In this document: one piece after another, positions 40,358 through 53,232 of the stretch
How the letters are laid out: each line of letters starts with the position of its first letter
How positions within the stretch are numbered: position 1 is the stretch's first letter
NCBI GenBank assembly: GCA_946800325.1
Contig: OX326958.1
Location: forward strand, 3,606,001-3,670,000
Reading direction: 5' to 3'
Origin: Luzula sylvatica
Taxonomy: Eukaryota > Streptophyta > Magnoliopsida > Poales > Juncaceae
Length of the DNA: 64,000 nucleotides
Notes under the pieces: model-generated
Seen by the model: only the letters and a program-made list of their open reading frames with translations
Databases searched by the model: none
What the model was told of the DNA's origin: nothing
Made by a program: the position numbers and the translations under genes

Positions 40358-43300
40358 TTGTTAAAATTGAAGGGTAACACAAACAAAATACCCAATTTTC
40401 ATGTGGTACTCAAAATACTCCGTAATTGAAGACTAACACACACAAATTTCAATTGTTTCAAAAATTTCTTAAAAATGCTAAAACTGAAGTCTAACATCTT
40501 AAAAAAATTCAATTAAGATATTTTTTAAAAAATATTAAAATTGAAGTGTAACACAAGCAAAATACTCAATTTTCATGTTGTACTCAAAATACTCCGTAAT
40601 TGAAGACTAACACACACAAATTTCAATTTTTTCAAAAATTTCTTAAAAATGCTAAAACTGAAGTCTAGCATCTTCAAAAAATTCAATTAAGATATTTTTC
40701 AAAAAATGTTAAAATTGAAGTGTAACACAAGCAAAATACTCAATTTTCATGTTGTACTCAAAATACTCCGTAATTGAAGACTAACACACACAAATTTCAA
40801 TTGTTTCAAAAATTTCTTAAAAATGCTAAATCTGAAGTCTAGCATCTTCAAAAAATAAAATTAAGATATTTTTTAAAAAATGTTAAAATTGAAGTGTAAC
40901 ACAAGGAAAATACTCAATTTTCAATTCGTACTAAAAATACTCCGTAATTGAAGACTAACACACAGAAATTTCAATTTTTTCAAAAATGTCTTAAAAATGA
41001 TAAGACTTAAGTCTAACATCTTCAAAAAATTCAATTGAGATATTTTTTAAAAAATGTTAAAATTGAAGTGTAACACTAGCAAAATACTTAATTTTCATGT
41101 TGTACTCAAAATACTCCGTAATTGAAGACTAACACACACAAATTTTAATTTTTTCAAAAATTTCTTAAAAATGCTAAATCTGAAGTCTAGCATCTTCAAA
41201 AAATTCAATTAAAATATTTTTTAAAAAATGTTAAAATTGAAGTGTAACACTAGCAAAATACTCAATTTTCATGTTGTACTCAAAATACTCCGTAATTGAA
41301 GACTAACACACACAAATTTCAATTTTTTCAAAAATTTCTTAAAAATGCTAAAACTGAAGTCTAGCATCTTCAAAAAATTCAATTAAGATATTTTTCAAAA
41401 AATGTTAAAATTGAAGTGTAACACAAGCAAAATACTCAATTTTCATGTTGTACTCAAAATACTCCGTAATTGAAGACTAACACACACAAATTTCAATTGT
41501 TTCAAACATTTCTTAGAAATGCAAAATCTGAAGTCTAACATCTTCAAAAAATTAAATTAAGATATTTTTTAAAAAATATTAAAATTGAAGTGTAACACAA
41601 GCAAAATATTCGATTTTCATGTTGTACTCAAAATACTCCGTAATTGAAGACTAACACACACAAATTTCAATTTTTTCAAAAATTTCTTAAAAATGCTAAA
41701 ACTGAAGTCTAGCATCTTCAAAAAATTCAATTAAGATATTTTTCAAAAAATGTTAAAATTTAAGTGTAACACAAGCAAAATACTCAATTTTCATGTTGTA
41801 CTCAAAATACTCCGTAATTGAAGACTAACACACACAAAGTTCAATTGTTTCAAAAATTTCTTAAAAATGCAAAATCTGTAGTCTAACATCTTCAAAAAAT
41901 TAAATTAAGATATTTTTTAAAAAATATTAAAATTGAAGTGTAACACAAGCAAAATATTCAATTTTCATGTTGTACTCAAAATACTCCGTAATTGAAGACT
42001 AACACACACAAATTTCAATTTTTTCAAAAATTTCTTAAAAATGCTAAAACGGAAGTCTAGCATCTTCAAAAAATTCAATTAAGATATTTTTCAAAAAATG
42101 TTAAAATAGAAGTGTAACACAAGCAAAATACTCAATTTTCATGTGGTACTCAAAATACTCCGTAATTGAAGACTAACACACACAAATTTCAATTTTTTCA
42201 AAAATTTCTTAAAAATGCTAAATCTGAAGTCTAGCATCTTCAAAAAATTAAATTAAGATATTTTTTAAAAATTGTTAAAATTGAAGAGTAACACAAACAA
42301 AATACTCAATTTTCATGTGGTACTCAAAATACTCCGTAATTGAAGACTAACACACACAAATTTCAATTGTTTCAAAAATTTCTTAAAAATGCTAAAACTG
42401 AAGTCTATCATCTTCAAAAAATTCAATTAAGATATTTTTTTAAAAATATTAAAATTGAAGTGTAACACAAGCAAAATACTCAATTTTCATGTTGTACTCA
42501 AAATACTCCGTAATTGAAGACTAACACACACAAATTTCAATTGTTTCCAAAATTTCTTAAAAATGCTAAAACTGAAGTCTAACATCTTCAAAAAATTCAA
42601 TTAAGATATTTTTTAAAATATATTAAAATTGAAGTGTAACACAAGCAAAATACTCAATTTTCATGTTGTACTCAAAATACTCCGTAATTGAAGACTAACA
42701 CACACAAATTTCAATTTTTTCAAAAATTTCTTAAAAATGCTAAAACTGAAGTCTAGCATCTTCAAAAAATTCAATTAAGATATTTTTCAAAAAATGTTAA
42801 AATTGAAGTGTAACACAAGCAAAATACTCAATTTTCATGTTGTACTCAAAATACTCCGTAATTGAAGACTAACACACACAAATTTCAATTGTTTCAAAAA
42901 TTTCTGCAAAATGCTAAATCTAAAGTCTAGCATCTTCAAAAAATAAAATTAAGATATTTTTTAAAAAATGTTAAAATTGAAGTGTAACACAAGGAAAATA
43001 CTCAATTTTCAATTCGTACTAAAAATACTCCGTAATTGAAGACTAACACACAGAAATTTCAATTTTTTCAAAAATGTCTTAAAAATGATAAGACTCAAGT
43101 CTAACATCTTCAAAAAATTCAATTGAGATATTTTTTAAAAAATGTTAAAATTGAAGTGTAACAGAAGCAAAATATTCGATTTTCATGTTGTACTCAAAAT
43201 ACTCCGTAATTGAAGACTAACACACACAAATTTCAATTTTTCCAAAAATTTCTTAAAAATGCTAAAACTGAAGTCTAGCATCTTCAAAAAATTCAATTAA

Positions 43301-45403
43301 GATATTTTTCAAAAAATGTTAAAATTTAAGTGTAACACAAGCAAAATACTCAATTTTCATGTTGTACTCAAAATACTCCGTAATTGAAGACTAACACACA
43401 CAAATTTCAATTGTTTCAAAAATTTCTTAAAAATGCTAAAACTGAAGTCTAACATCTTCAAAAAATTCAATTAAGATATTTTTTAAAAAATATTAAAATT
43501 GAAGTGTAACACAAGCAAAATACTCAATTTTCATGTTGTACTCAAAATACTCCGTAATTGAAGACTAACACACACAAATTTCAATTTTTTCAAAAATTTC
43601 TTAAAAATGCTAAAACTGAAGTCTACCATCTTCAAAAAATTCAATTAAGATATTTTTCAAAAAATGTTAAAATTGAAGTGTAACACAAGCAAAATACTTA
43701 ATTTTCATGTTGTACTCAAAATACTCCGTAATCGAAGACTAACACACACAAATTTCAATTGTTTCAAACATTTCTTAGAAATGCAAAATCTGAAGTCTAA
43801 CATCTTCAAAAAATTAAATTAAGATATTTTTTAAAAAATATTAAAATTGAAGTGTAACACAAGCAAAATATTCAATTTTCATGTTGTACTCAAAATACTC
43901 CGTAATTGAAGACTAACACACACAAATTTCAATTGTTTCAAAAATTTCTTAAAAATGCTAAATCTGAAGTCTAGCATCTTCAAAAAATTAAATTAAGATA
44001 TTTTTTAAAAAATGTTAAAATTGAAGTGTAACACAAGGAAAATACTCAATTTTCAATTCGTACTAAAAATACTCCGTAATTGAGGACTAACACACAGAAC
44101 TTTCAATTTTTTCAAAAATGTCTTAAAAATGATAAGACTCAAGTCTAACATCTTCAAAAAATTCAATTGAGATATTTTTTAAAAAATGTTAAAATTGAAG
44201 TGTAACACTAGCAAAATACTCAATTTTCATGTTGTACTCAAAATACTCCGTAATTGAAGACTAACACACACAAATTTTAATTTTTTCAAAAATTGCTTAA
44301 AAATGCTAAATCTGAAATCTAGCATCTTCAAAAAATTCAATTAAAATATTTTTTAAAAAATGTTAAAATTGAAGTGTAACACTAGCAAAATACTCAATTT
44401 TCATGTTGTACTCAAAATACTCCGTAATTGAAGACTAACACACACAAATTTCAATTTTTTCAAAAATTTCTTAAAAATGCTAAAACTGAAGTCTAGCATC
44501 TTCAAAAAATTCAATTAAGATATTTTTCAAAAAATGTTAAAATTGAAGTGTAACACAAGCAAAATACTCAATTTTCATGTTGTACTCAAAATACTCCGTA
44601 ATTGAAGACTAACACACACAAATTTCAATTGTTTCAAACATTTCTTAGAAATGCAAAATCTGAAGTCTAACATCTTCAAAAAATTAAATTAAGATATTTT
44701 TTTAAAAATATTAAAATTGAAGTGTAACACAAGCAAAATATTCAATTTTCATGTTGTACTCAAAATACTCCGTAATTGAAAACTAACACACACAAATTTC
44801 AATTTTCTCAAAAATTTCTTAAAAATGCTAAAACTGAAGTCTAGCATCTTCAAAAAATTCAATTAAGATATTTTTCAAAAAATGTTAAAATTTAAGTGTA
44901 ACACAAGAAAAATACTCAATTTTCATGTTGTACTCAAAATACTCCGTAATTGAAGACTAACACACACAAAGTTCAATTGTTTCAAAAATTTCTTAAAAAT
45001 GCAAAATCTGTAGTCTAACATCTTCAAAAAATTCAATTAAGATATTTTTTTAAAAATATTAAAATTGAAGTGTAACACAAGCAAAATACTCAATTTTCAT
45101 GTTGTACTCAAAATACTCCGTAATTGAAGACTAACACACACAAATTTCAATTTTTTCAAAAATTTCTTCAAAATGCTAAAACGGAAGTCTAGCATCTTCA
45201 AAAAATTCAATTAAGATATTTTTAAAAAAATGTTAAAATTGAAGTGTAACACAAGCAAAATACTCAATTTTCATGTGGTACTCAAAATACTCCGTAATTG
45301 AAGACTAACACACACAAATTTCAATTTTTTCAAAAATTTCTTAAAAATGCTAAATCTGAAGTCTAGCATCTTCAAAAAATTAAATTAAGATATTTTTTAA
45401 AAA
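40358..45403. repeat. HOR-C, first two irregular units (11 and 18 monomers)
   Basis: Units are phased on the TTG of ATTGTTAAAATTGAAGGG, or GAAGAG in one copy, a variant found once per HOR. It lies at 40358, 42272 and 45404, giving spacings of 1,914 and 3,132 bp, exactly 11 and 18 monomers of 174 bp. Both are shorter than the 19-monomer unit seen further right. The 11-monomer unit equals a 19-mer minus 8. Confidence 0.75.
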
Positions 45404-47308
45404 TTGTTAAAATTGAAGGGTAACACAAACAAAATATTCAATTTTCATGTGGTACTCAAAATACTCCGTAATTGAAGACTAACACACACAAATTTCAATT
45501 GTTTCAAAAATTTCTTAAAAATGCTAAAACTGAAGTCTAACATCTTCAAAAAATTCAATTAAGATATTTTTTAAAAAATATTAAAATTGAAGTGTAACAC
45601 AAGCAAAATACTCAATTTTCATGTTGTACTCAAAATACTCCGTAATTGAAGACTAACACACACAAATTTCAATTTTTTCAAAAATTTCTTAAAAATGCTA
45701 AAACTGAAGTCTAGCATCTTCAAAAAATTCAATTAAGATATTTTTCAAAAAATGTTAAAATTGAAGTGTAACACAAGCAAAATACTTAATTTTCATGTTG
45801 TACTCAAAATACTCCGTAATTGAAGACTAACACACACAAATTTCAATTGTTTCAAACATTTCTTAGAAATGCAAAATCTGAAGTCTAACATCTTCAAAAA
45901 ATTAAATTAAGATATTTTTTAAAAAATATTAAAATTGAAGTGTAACACAAGCAAAATATTCAATTTTCATGTTGTAATCAAAATACTCCGTAATTGAAGA
46001 CTAACACACACAAATTTCAATTGTTTCAAAAATTTCTTAAATATGCTAAATCTGAAGTCTAGCATCTTCAAAAAATTAAATTAAGATATTTTTTAAAAAA
46101 TGTTAAAATTGAAGTGTAACACAAGGAAAATACTCAATTTTCAATTCGTACTAAAAATACTCCGTAATTGAAGACTAACACACAGAACTTTCAATTTTTT
46201 CAAAAATGTCTTAAAAATGATAAGACTCAAGTCTAACATCTTCAAAAAATTCAATTGAGATATTTTTAAAAAAATGTTAAAATTGAAGTGTAACACAAGC
46301 AAAATACTCAATTTTCATGTGGTACTCAAAATACTCCGTAATTGAAGACTAACACACACAAATTTCAATTTTTTCAAAAATTTCTTAAAAATGCTAAATC
46401 TGAAGTCTAGCATCTTCAAAAAATTAAATTAAGATATTTTTTAAAAATTGTTAAAATTGAAGGGTAACACAAACAAAATATTCAATTTTCATGTGGTACT
46501 CAAAATACTCCGTAATTGAAGACTAACACACACAAATTTCAATTGTTTCAAAAATTTCTTAAAAATGCTAAAACTGAAGTCTAACATCTTCAAAAAATTC
46601 AATTAAGATATTTTTTAAAAAATATTAAAATTGAAGTGTAACACAAGCAAAATACTCAATTTTCATGTTGTACTCAAAATACTCCGTAATTGAAGACTAA
46701 CACACACAAATTTCAATTTTTTCAAAAATTTCTTAAAAATGCTAAAACTGAAGTCTAGCATCTTCAAAAAATTCAATTAAGATATTTTTCAAAAAATGTT
46801 AAAATTGAAGTGTAACACAAGCAAAATACTTAATTTTCATGTTGTACTCAAAATACTCCGTAATTGAAGACTAACACACACAAATTTCAATTGTTTCAAA
46901 CATTTCTTAGAAATGCAAAATCTGAAGTCTAACATCTTCAAAAAATTAAATTAAGATATTTTTTAAAAAATATTAAAATTGAAGTGTAACACAAGCAAAA
47001 TATTCAATTTTCATGTTGTAATCAAAATACTCCGTAATTGAAGACTAACACACACAAATTTCAATTGTTTCAAAAATTTCTTAAATATGCTAAATCTGAA
47101 GTCTAGCATCTTCAAAAAATTAAATTAAGATATTTTTTAAAAAATGTTAAAATTGAAGTGTAACACAAGGAAAATACTCAATTTTCAATTCGTACTAAAA
47201 ATACTCCGTAATTGAAGACTAACACACAGAACTTTCAATTTTTTCAAAAATGTCTTAAAAATGATAAGACTCAAGTCTAACATCTTCAAAAAATTCAATT
47301 GAGATATT
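45221..47308. repeat. Tandem duplication of 6 monomers (1,044 bp) in HOR-C
   Basis: About 45,221-46,264 is followed directly by a near-identical copy at about 46,265-47,308. Shared rare variants are GGGTAACACAAACAAAATATTC at the marker (45404 and 46448), GTTGTAATCAAAATAC and TTAAATATGC. At the junction near 46,262 a monomer of one type runs into the T6A7 form found at 45,231. The event is recent, since few differences have accumulated. Confidence 0.8.
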
Positions 47309-48535
47309 TTTTAAAAAATGTTAAAATTGAAGTGTAACACTAGCAAAATACTCAATTTTCATGTTGTACTCAAAATACTCCGTAATTGAAGACTAACACA
47401 CACAAATTGTAATTTTTTCAAAAATTTCTTAAAAATGCTAAATCTGAAGTCTAGCATCTTCAAAAAATTCAATTAAAATATTTTTTAAAAAATGTTAAAA
47501 TTGAAGTGTAACACTAGCAAAATACTCAATTTTCATGTTGTACTCAAAATACTCCGTAATTGAAGACTAACACACACAAATTTCAATTTTTTCAAAAATT
47601 TCTTAAAAATGCTAAAACTGAAGTCTAGCATCTTCAAAAAATTCAATTAAGATATTTTTCAAAAAATGTTAAAATTGAAGCGTAACACAAGCAAAATACT
47701 CAATTTTCATGTTGTACTCAAAATACTCCGTAATTGAAGACTAACACACACAAATTTCAATTGTTTCAAACATTTCTTAGAAATGTAAAATCTGAAGTCT
47801 AACATCTTCAAAAAATTAAATTAAGATATTTTTTAAAAAATATTAAAATTGAAGTGTAACACAAGCAAAATATTCAATTTTCATGTTGTACTCAAAATAC
47901 TCCGTAATTGAAAACTAACACACACAAATTTCAATTTTCTCAAAAATTTCTTAAAAATGCTAAAACTGAAGTCTAGCATCTTCAAAAAATTCAATTAAGA
48001 TATTTTTCAAAAAATGTTAAAATTTAAGTGTAACACAAGAAAAATACTCAATTTTCATGTTGTACTCAAAATACTCCGTAATTGAAGACTAACACACACA
48101 AAGTTCAAATGTTTCAAAAATTTCTTAAAAATGCAAAATCTGTAGTCTAACATCTTCAAAAAATTCAATTAAGATATTTTTTTTAAAATATTAAAATTGA
48201 AGTGTAACACAAGCAAAATACTCAATTTTCATGTTGTACTCAAAATACTCCGTAATTGAAGACTAACACACACAAATTTCAATTTTTTCAAAAATTTCTT
48301 AAAAATGCTAAAACGGAAGTCTAGCATCTTCAAAAAATTCAATTAAGATATTTTTCAAAAAATGTTAAAATTGAAGTGTAACACAAGCAAAATACTCAAT
48401 TTTCATGTGGTACTCAAAATACTCCGTAATTGAAGACTAACACACACAAATTTCAATTTTTTTAAAAATTTCTTAAAAATGCTAAATCTGAAGTCTAGCA
48501 TCTTCAAAAAATTAAATTAAGATATTTTTTAAAAA

Positions 48536-51500
48536 TTGTTAAAATTGAAGGGTAACACAAACAAAATACTCAATTTTCATGTGGTACTCAAAATACTCCG
48601 TAATTGTAGACTAACACACACAAATTTCAATTGTTTCAAAAATTTCTTAAAAATGCTAAAACTGAAGTCTAACATCTTCAAAAAATTCAATTCAGATATT
48701 TTTTTAAAAATATTAAAATTGAAGTGTAACACAAGCAAAATACTCAATTTTCATGTTGTACTCAAAATACTCCGTAATTGAAGACTAACACACACAAATT
48801 TCAATTGTTTCAAAAATTTCTTAAAAATGCTAAAACTGAAGTCTAACATCTTCAAAAAACTCAATTAAGATATTTTTTAAAAAATATTAAAATTGAAGTG
48901 TAACACAAGCAAAATACTCTATTTTCATGTTGTACTCAAAATACTCCGTAATTGAAGACTAACACACACAAATTTCAATTTTTTCAAAAATTTCTTAAAA
49001 ATGCTAAAACTGAAGTCTAGCATCTTCAAAAAATTCAATTAAGATATTTTTCAAAAAATGTTAAAATTGAAGTGTAACACAAGCAAAATACTCAATTTTC
49101 ATGTTGTACTCAAAATACTCCGTAATTGAAAACTAACACACACAAATTTCAATTGTTTCAAAAATTTCTTAAAAATGCTAAATCTGAAGCCTAGCATCTT
49201 CAAAAAATAAAATTAAGATATTTTTTAAAAAATGTTAAAATTGAAGTGTAACACAAGGAAAATACTCAATTTTCAATTCGTACTAAAAATACTCCGTAAT
49301 TGAAGACTAACACACAGAAATTTCAATTTTTTCAAAAATGTCTTAAAAATGATAAGACTCAAGTCTAACATCTTCAAAAAATGCAATTGAGATATTTTTT
49401 AAAAAATGTTAAAATTGAAGTGTAACACTAGCAAAATACTCAATTTTCATGTTGTACTCAAAATACTCCGTAATTGAGGACTAACACACACAAATTTTAA
49501 TTTTTTCAAAAATTTCTTAAAAATGCTAAATCTGAAGTCTAGCATCTTCAAAAAATTCAATTAAAATATTTTTTAAAAAATGTTAAAATTGAAGTGTAAC
49601 ACTAGCAAAATACTCAATTTTCATGGTGTACTCAAAATACTCCGTAATTGAAGACTAACACACACAAATTTCAATTTTTTCAAAAATTTCTTAAAAATGC
49701 TAAAACTGAAGTCTAGCATCTTCAAAAAATTCAATTAAGATATTTTTCAAAAAATGTTCAAATTTAAGTGTAACACAAGCAAAATACTCAATTTTCATGT
49801 TGTACTCAAAATACTCCGTAATTGAAGACTAACACACACAAATTTCAATTGTTTCAAAAATTTCTTAAAAATGCTAAAACTGAAGTCTAACATCTTCAAA
49901 AAATTCAATTAAGATATTTTTTAAAAAATATTAAAATTGAAGTGTAACACAAGCAAAATACTCAATTTTCATGTTGTACTCAAAATACTCCGTAATTGAA
50001 GACTAACACACACAAATTTCAATTTTTTCAAAAATTTCTTAAAAATGCTAAAACTGAAGTCTAGCATCTTCAAAAAATTCAATTAAGATATTTTTCAAAA
50101 AATGTTAAAATTGAAGTGTAACACAAGCAAAATACTTAATTTTCATGTTGTACTCAAAATACTCCGTAATTGAAGACTAACACACACAAATTTCAATTGT
50201 TTCAAACATTTCTTAGAAATGCAAAATCTGAAGTCTAACATCTTCAAAAAATTAAATTAAGATATTTTTTAAAAAATATTAAAATTGAAGTGTAACACAA
50301 GCAAAATATTCAATTTTCATGTTGTAATCAAAATACTCCGTAATTGAAGACTAACACACACAAATTTCAATTGTTTCAAAAATTTCTCAAATATGCTAAA
50401 TCTGAAGTCTAGCATCTTCAAAAAATTAAATTAAGATATTTTTTAAAAAATGTTAAAATTGAAGTGTAACACAAGGAAAATACTCAATTTTCAATTCGTA
50501 CTAAAAATACTCCGTAATTGAAGACTAACACACAGAACTTTCAATTTTTTCAAAAATGTCTTAAAAATGATAAGACTCAAGTCTAACATCTTCAAAAAAT
50601 TCAATTGAGATATTTTTTAAAAAATGTTAAAATTGAAGTGTAACACTAGCAAAATACTCAATTTTCATGTTGTACTCAAAATACTCCGTAATTGAAGACT
50701 AACACACACAAATTGTAATTTTTTCAAAAATTTCTTAAAAATGCTAAATCTGAAGTCTAGCATCTTCAAAAAATTCAATTAAAATATTTTTTAAAAAATG
50801 TTAAAATTGAAGTGTAACACTAGCAAAATACTCAATTTTCATGTTGTACTCAAAATACTCCGTAATTGAAGACTAACACACACAAATTTCAATTTTTTCA
50901 AAAATTTCTTAAAAATGCTAAAACTGAAGTCTAGCATCTTCAAAAAATTCAATTAAGATATTTTTCAAAAAATGTTAAAATTGAAGTGTAACACAAGCAA
51001 AATACTCAATTTTCATGTTGTACTCAAAATACTCCGTAATTGAAGACTAACACACACAAATTTCAATTGTTTCAAACATTTCTTAGAAATTTAAATCTGA
51101 AGTCTAACATCTTCAAAAAATTAAATTAAGATATTTTTTAAAAAATATTAAAATTGAAGTGTAACACAAGCAAAATATTCAATTTTCATGTTGTACTCAA
51201 AATACTCCGTAATTGAAAACTAACACACACAAATTTCAATTTTCTCAAAAATTTCTTAAAAATGCTAAAACTGAAGTCTAGCATCTTCAAAAAATTCAAT
51301 TAAGATATTTTTCAAAAAATGTTAAAATTTAAGTGTAACACAAGAAAAATACTCAATTTTCATGTTGTACTCAAAATACTCCGTAATTGAAGACTAACAC
51401 ACACAAAGTTCAAATGTTTCAAAAATTTCTTAAAAATGCAAAATCTGTAGTCTAACATCTTCAAAAAATTCAATTAAGATATTTTTTTTAAAATATTAAA

Positions 51501-51840
51501 ATTGAAGTGTAACACAAGCAAAATACTCAATTTTCATGTTGTACTCAAAATACTCCGTAATTGAAGACTAACACACACAAATTTCAATTTTTTCAAAAAT
51601 TTCTTAAAAATGCTAAAACGGAAGTCTAGCATCTTCAAAAAATTCAATTAAGATATTTTTCAAAAAATGTTAAAATTGAAGTGTAACACAAGCAAAATAC
51701 TCAATTTTCATGTGGTACTCAAAATACTCCGTAATTGAAGACTAACACACACAAATTTCAATTTTTTTAAAAATTTCTTAAAAATGCTAAATCTGAAGTC
51801 TAGCATCTTCAAAAAATTAAATTAAGATATTTTTTAAAAA
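48536..51840. repeat. HOR-C unit, 19 monomers (3,305 bp)
   Basis: The unit runs between marker TTGs at 48536 and 51841. It is one base short of 19 x 174 because of a deletion near 51,090, where GAAATTTAAATC replaces the GAAATGTAAAATC of sister units. Its first monomer has TTGTAGAC in place of TTGAAGAC, which removes a recurring stop codon; the next three units share this. CATGGTGTACTC near 49,622 is another mark shared with later units. Confidence 0.8.
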
Positions 51841-53232
51841 TTGTTAAAATTGAAGGGTAACACAAACAAAATACTCAATTTTCATGTGGTACTCAAAATA
51901 CTCCGTAATTGTAGACTAACACACACAAATTTCAATTGTTTCAAAAATTTCTTAAAAATGCTAAAACTGAAGTCTAACATCTTCAAAAAATTCAATTCAG
52001 ATATTTTTACAAAAATATTAAAATTGAAGTGTAACACAAGCAAAATACTCAATTTTCATGTTGTACTCAAAATACTCCGTAATTGAAGACTAACACACAT
52101 AAATTGTAATTTTTTCAAAAATTTCTTAAAAATGCTAAATCTGAAGTCTAGCATCTTCAAAAAATTCAATTAAAATATTTTTTAAAAAATGTTAAAATTG
52201 AAGTGTAACACTAGCAAAATACTCAATTTTCATGTTGTACTCAAAATACTCCGTAATTGAAGACTAACACACACAAATTTCAATTTTTTCAAAAATTTCT
52301 TAAAAATGCTAAAACTGAAGTCTAGCATCTTCAAAAAATTCAATTAAGATATTTTTCAAAAAATGTTAAAATTGAAGTGTAACACAAGCAAAATACTCAA
52401 TTTTCATGTTGTACTCAAAATACTCCGTAATTGAAGACTAACACACACAAATTTCAATTGTTTCAAACATTTCTTAGAAATGTAAAATCTGAAGTCTAAC
52501 ATCTTCAAAAAATTAAATTAAGATATTTTTTAAAAAATATTAAAATTGAAGTGTAACACAAGCAAAATATTCAATTTTCATGTTGTACTCAAAATACTCC
52601 GTAATTGAAAACTAACACATACAAATTTCAATTTTCTCAAAAATTTCTTAAAAATGCTAAAACTGAAGTCTAGCATCTTCAAAAAATTCAATTAAGATAT
52701 TTTTCAAAAAATGTTAAAATTTAAGTGTAACACAAGAAAAATACTCAATTTTCATGTTGTACTCAAAATACTCCGTAATTGAAGACTAACACACACAAAG
52801 TTCAAATGTTTCAAAAATTTCTTAAAAATGCAAAATCTGTAGTCTAACATCTTCAAAAAATTCAATTAAGATATTTTTTTTAAAATATTAAAATTGAAGT
52901 GTAACACAAGCAAAATACTCAATTTTCATGTTGTACTCAAAATACTCCGTAATTGAAGACTAACACACACAAATTTCAATTTTTTCAAAAATTTCTTAAA
53001 AATGCTAAAACGGAAGTCTAGCATCTTCAAAAAATTCAATTAAGATATTTTTCAAAAAATGTTAAAATTGAAGTGTAACACAAGCAAAATACTCAATTTT
53101 CATGTGGTACTCAAAATACTCCGTAATTGAAGACTAACACACACAAATTTCAATTTTTTTAAAAATTTCTTAAAAATGCTAAATCTGAAGTCTAGCATCT
53201 TCAAAAAATTAAATTAAGATATTTTTTAAAAA
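51841..53232. repeat. HOR-C unit deleted by 11 monomers (1,392 bp)
   Basis: This is 8 monomers long. It starts as a normal unit, then at about 52,087-52,105 moves straight to the AAATTGTAATTTTTTC monomer, which in the preceding unit lies near 50,710. The junction monomer has a private CACACATAAATTG. The missing part is 1,914 bp, exactly 11 monomers, so register is kept. Confidence 0.8.

Noticed and set aside
48536..48781. 81-codon forward open reading frame, also at 51841, 53233 and 56539
   Set aside because: It starts at a TTG immediately after a stop and ends at the usual TGA of the next monomer. It is open only through a single A-to-T change in the satellite. Its internal similarity (FHVVLKILRN twice) reflects two successive monomers.
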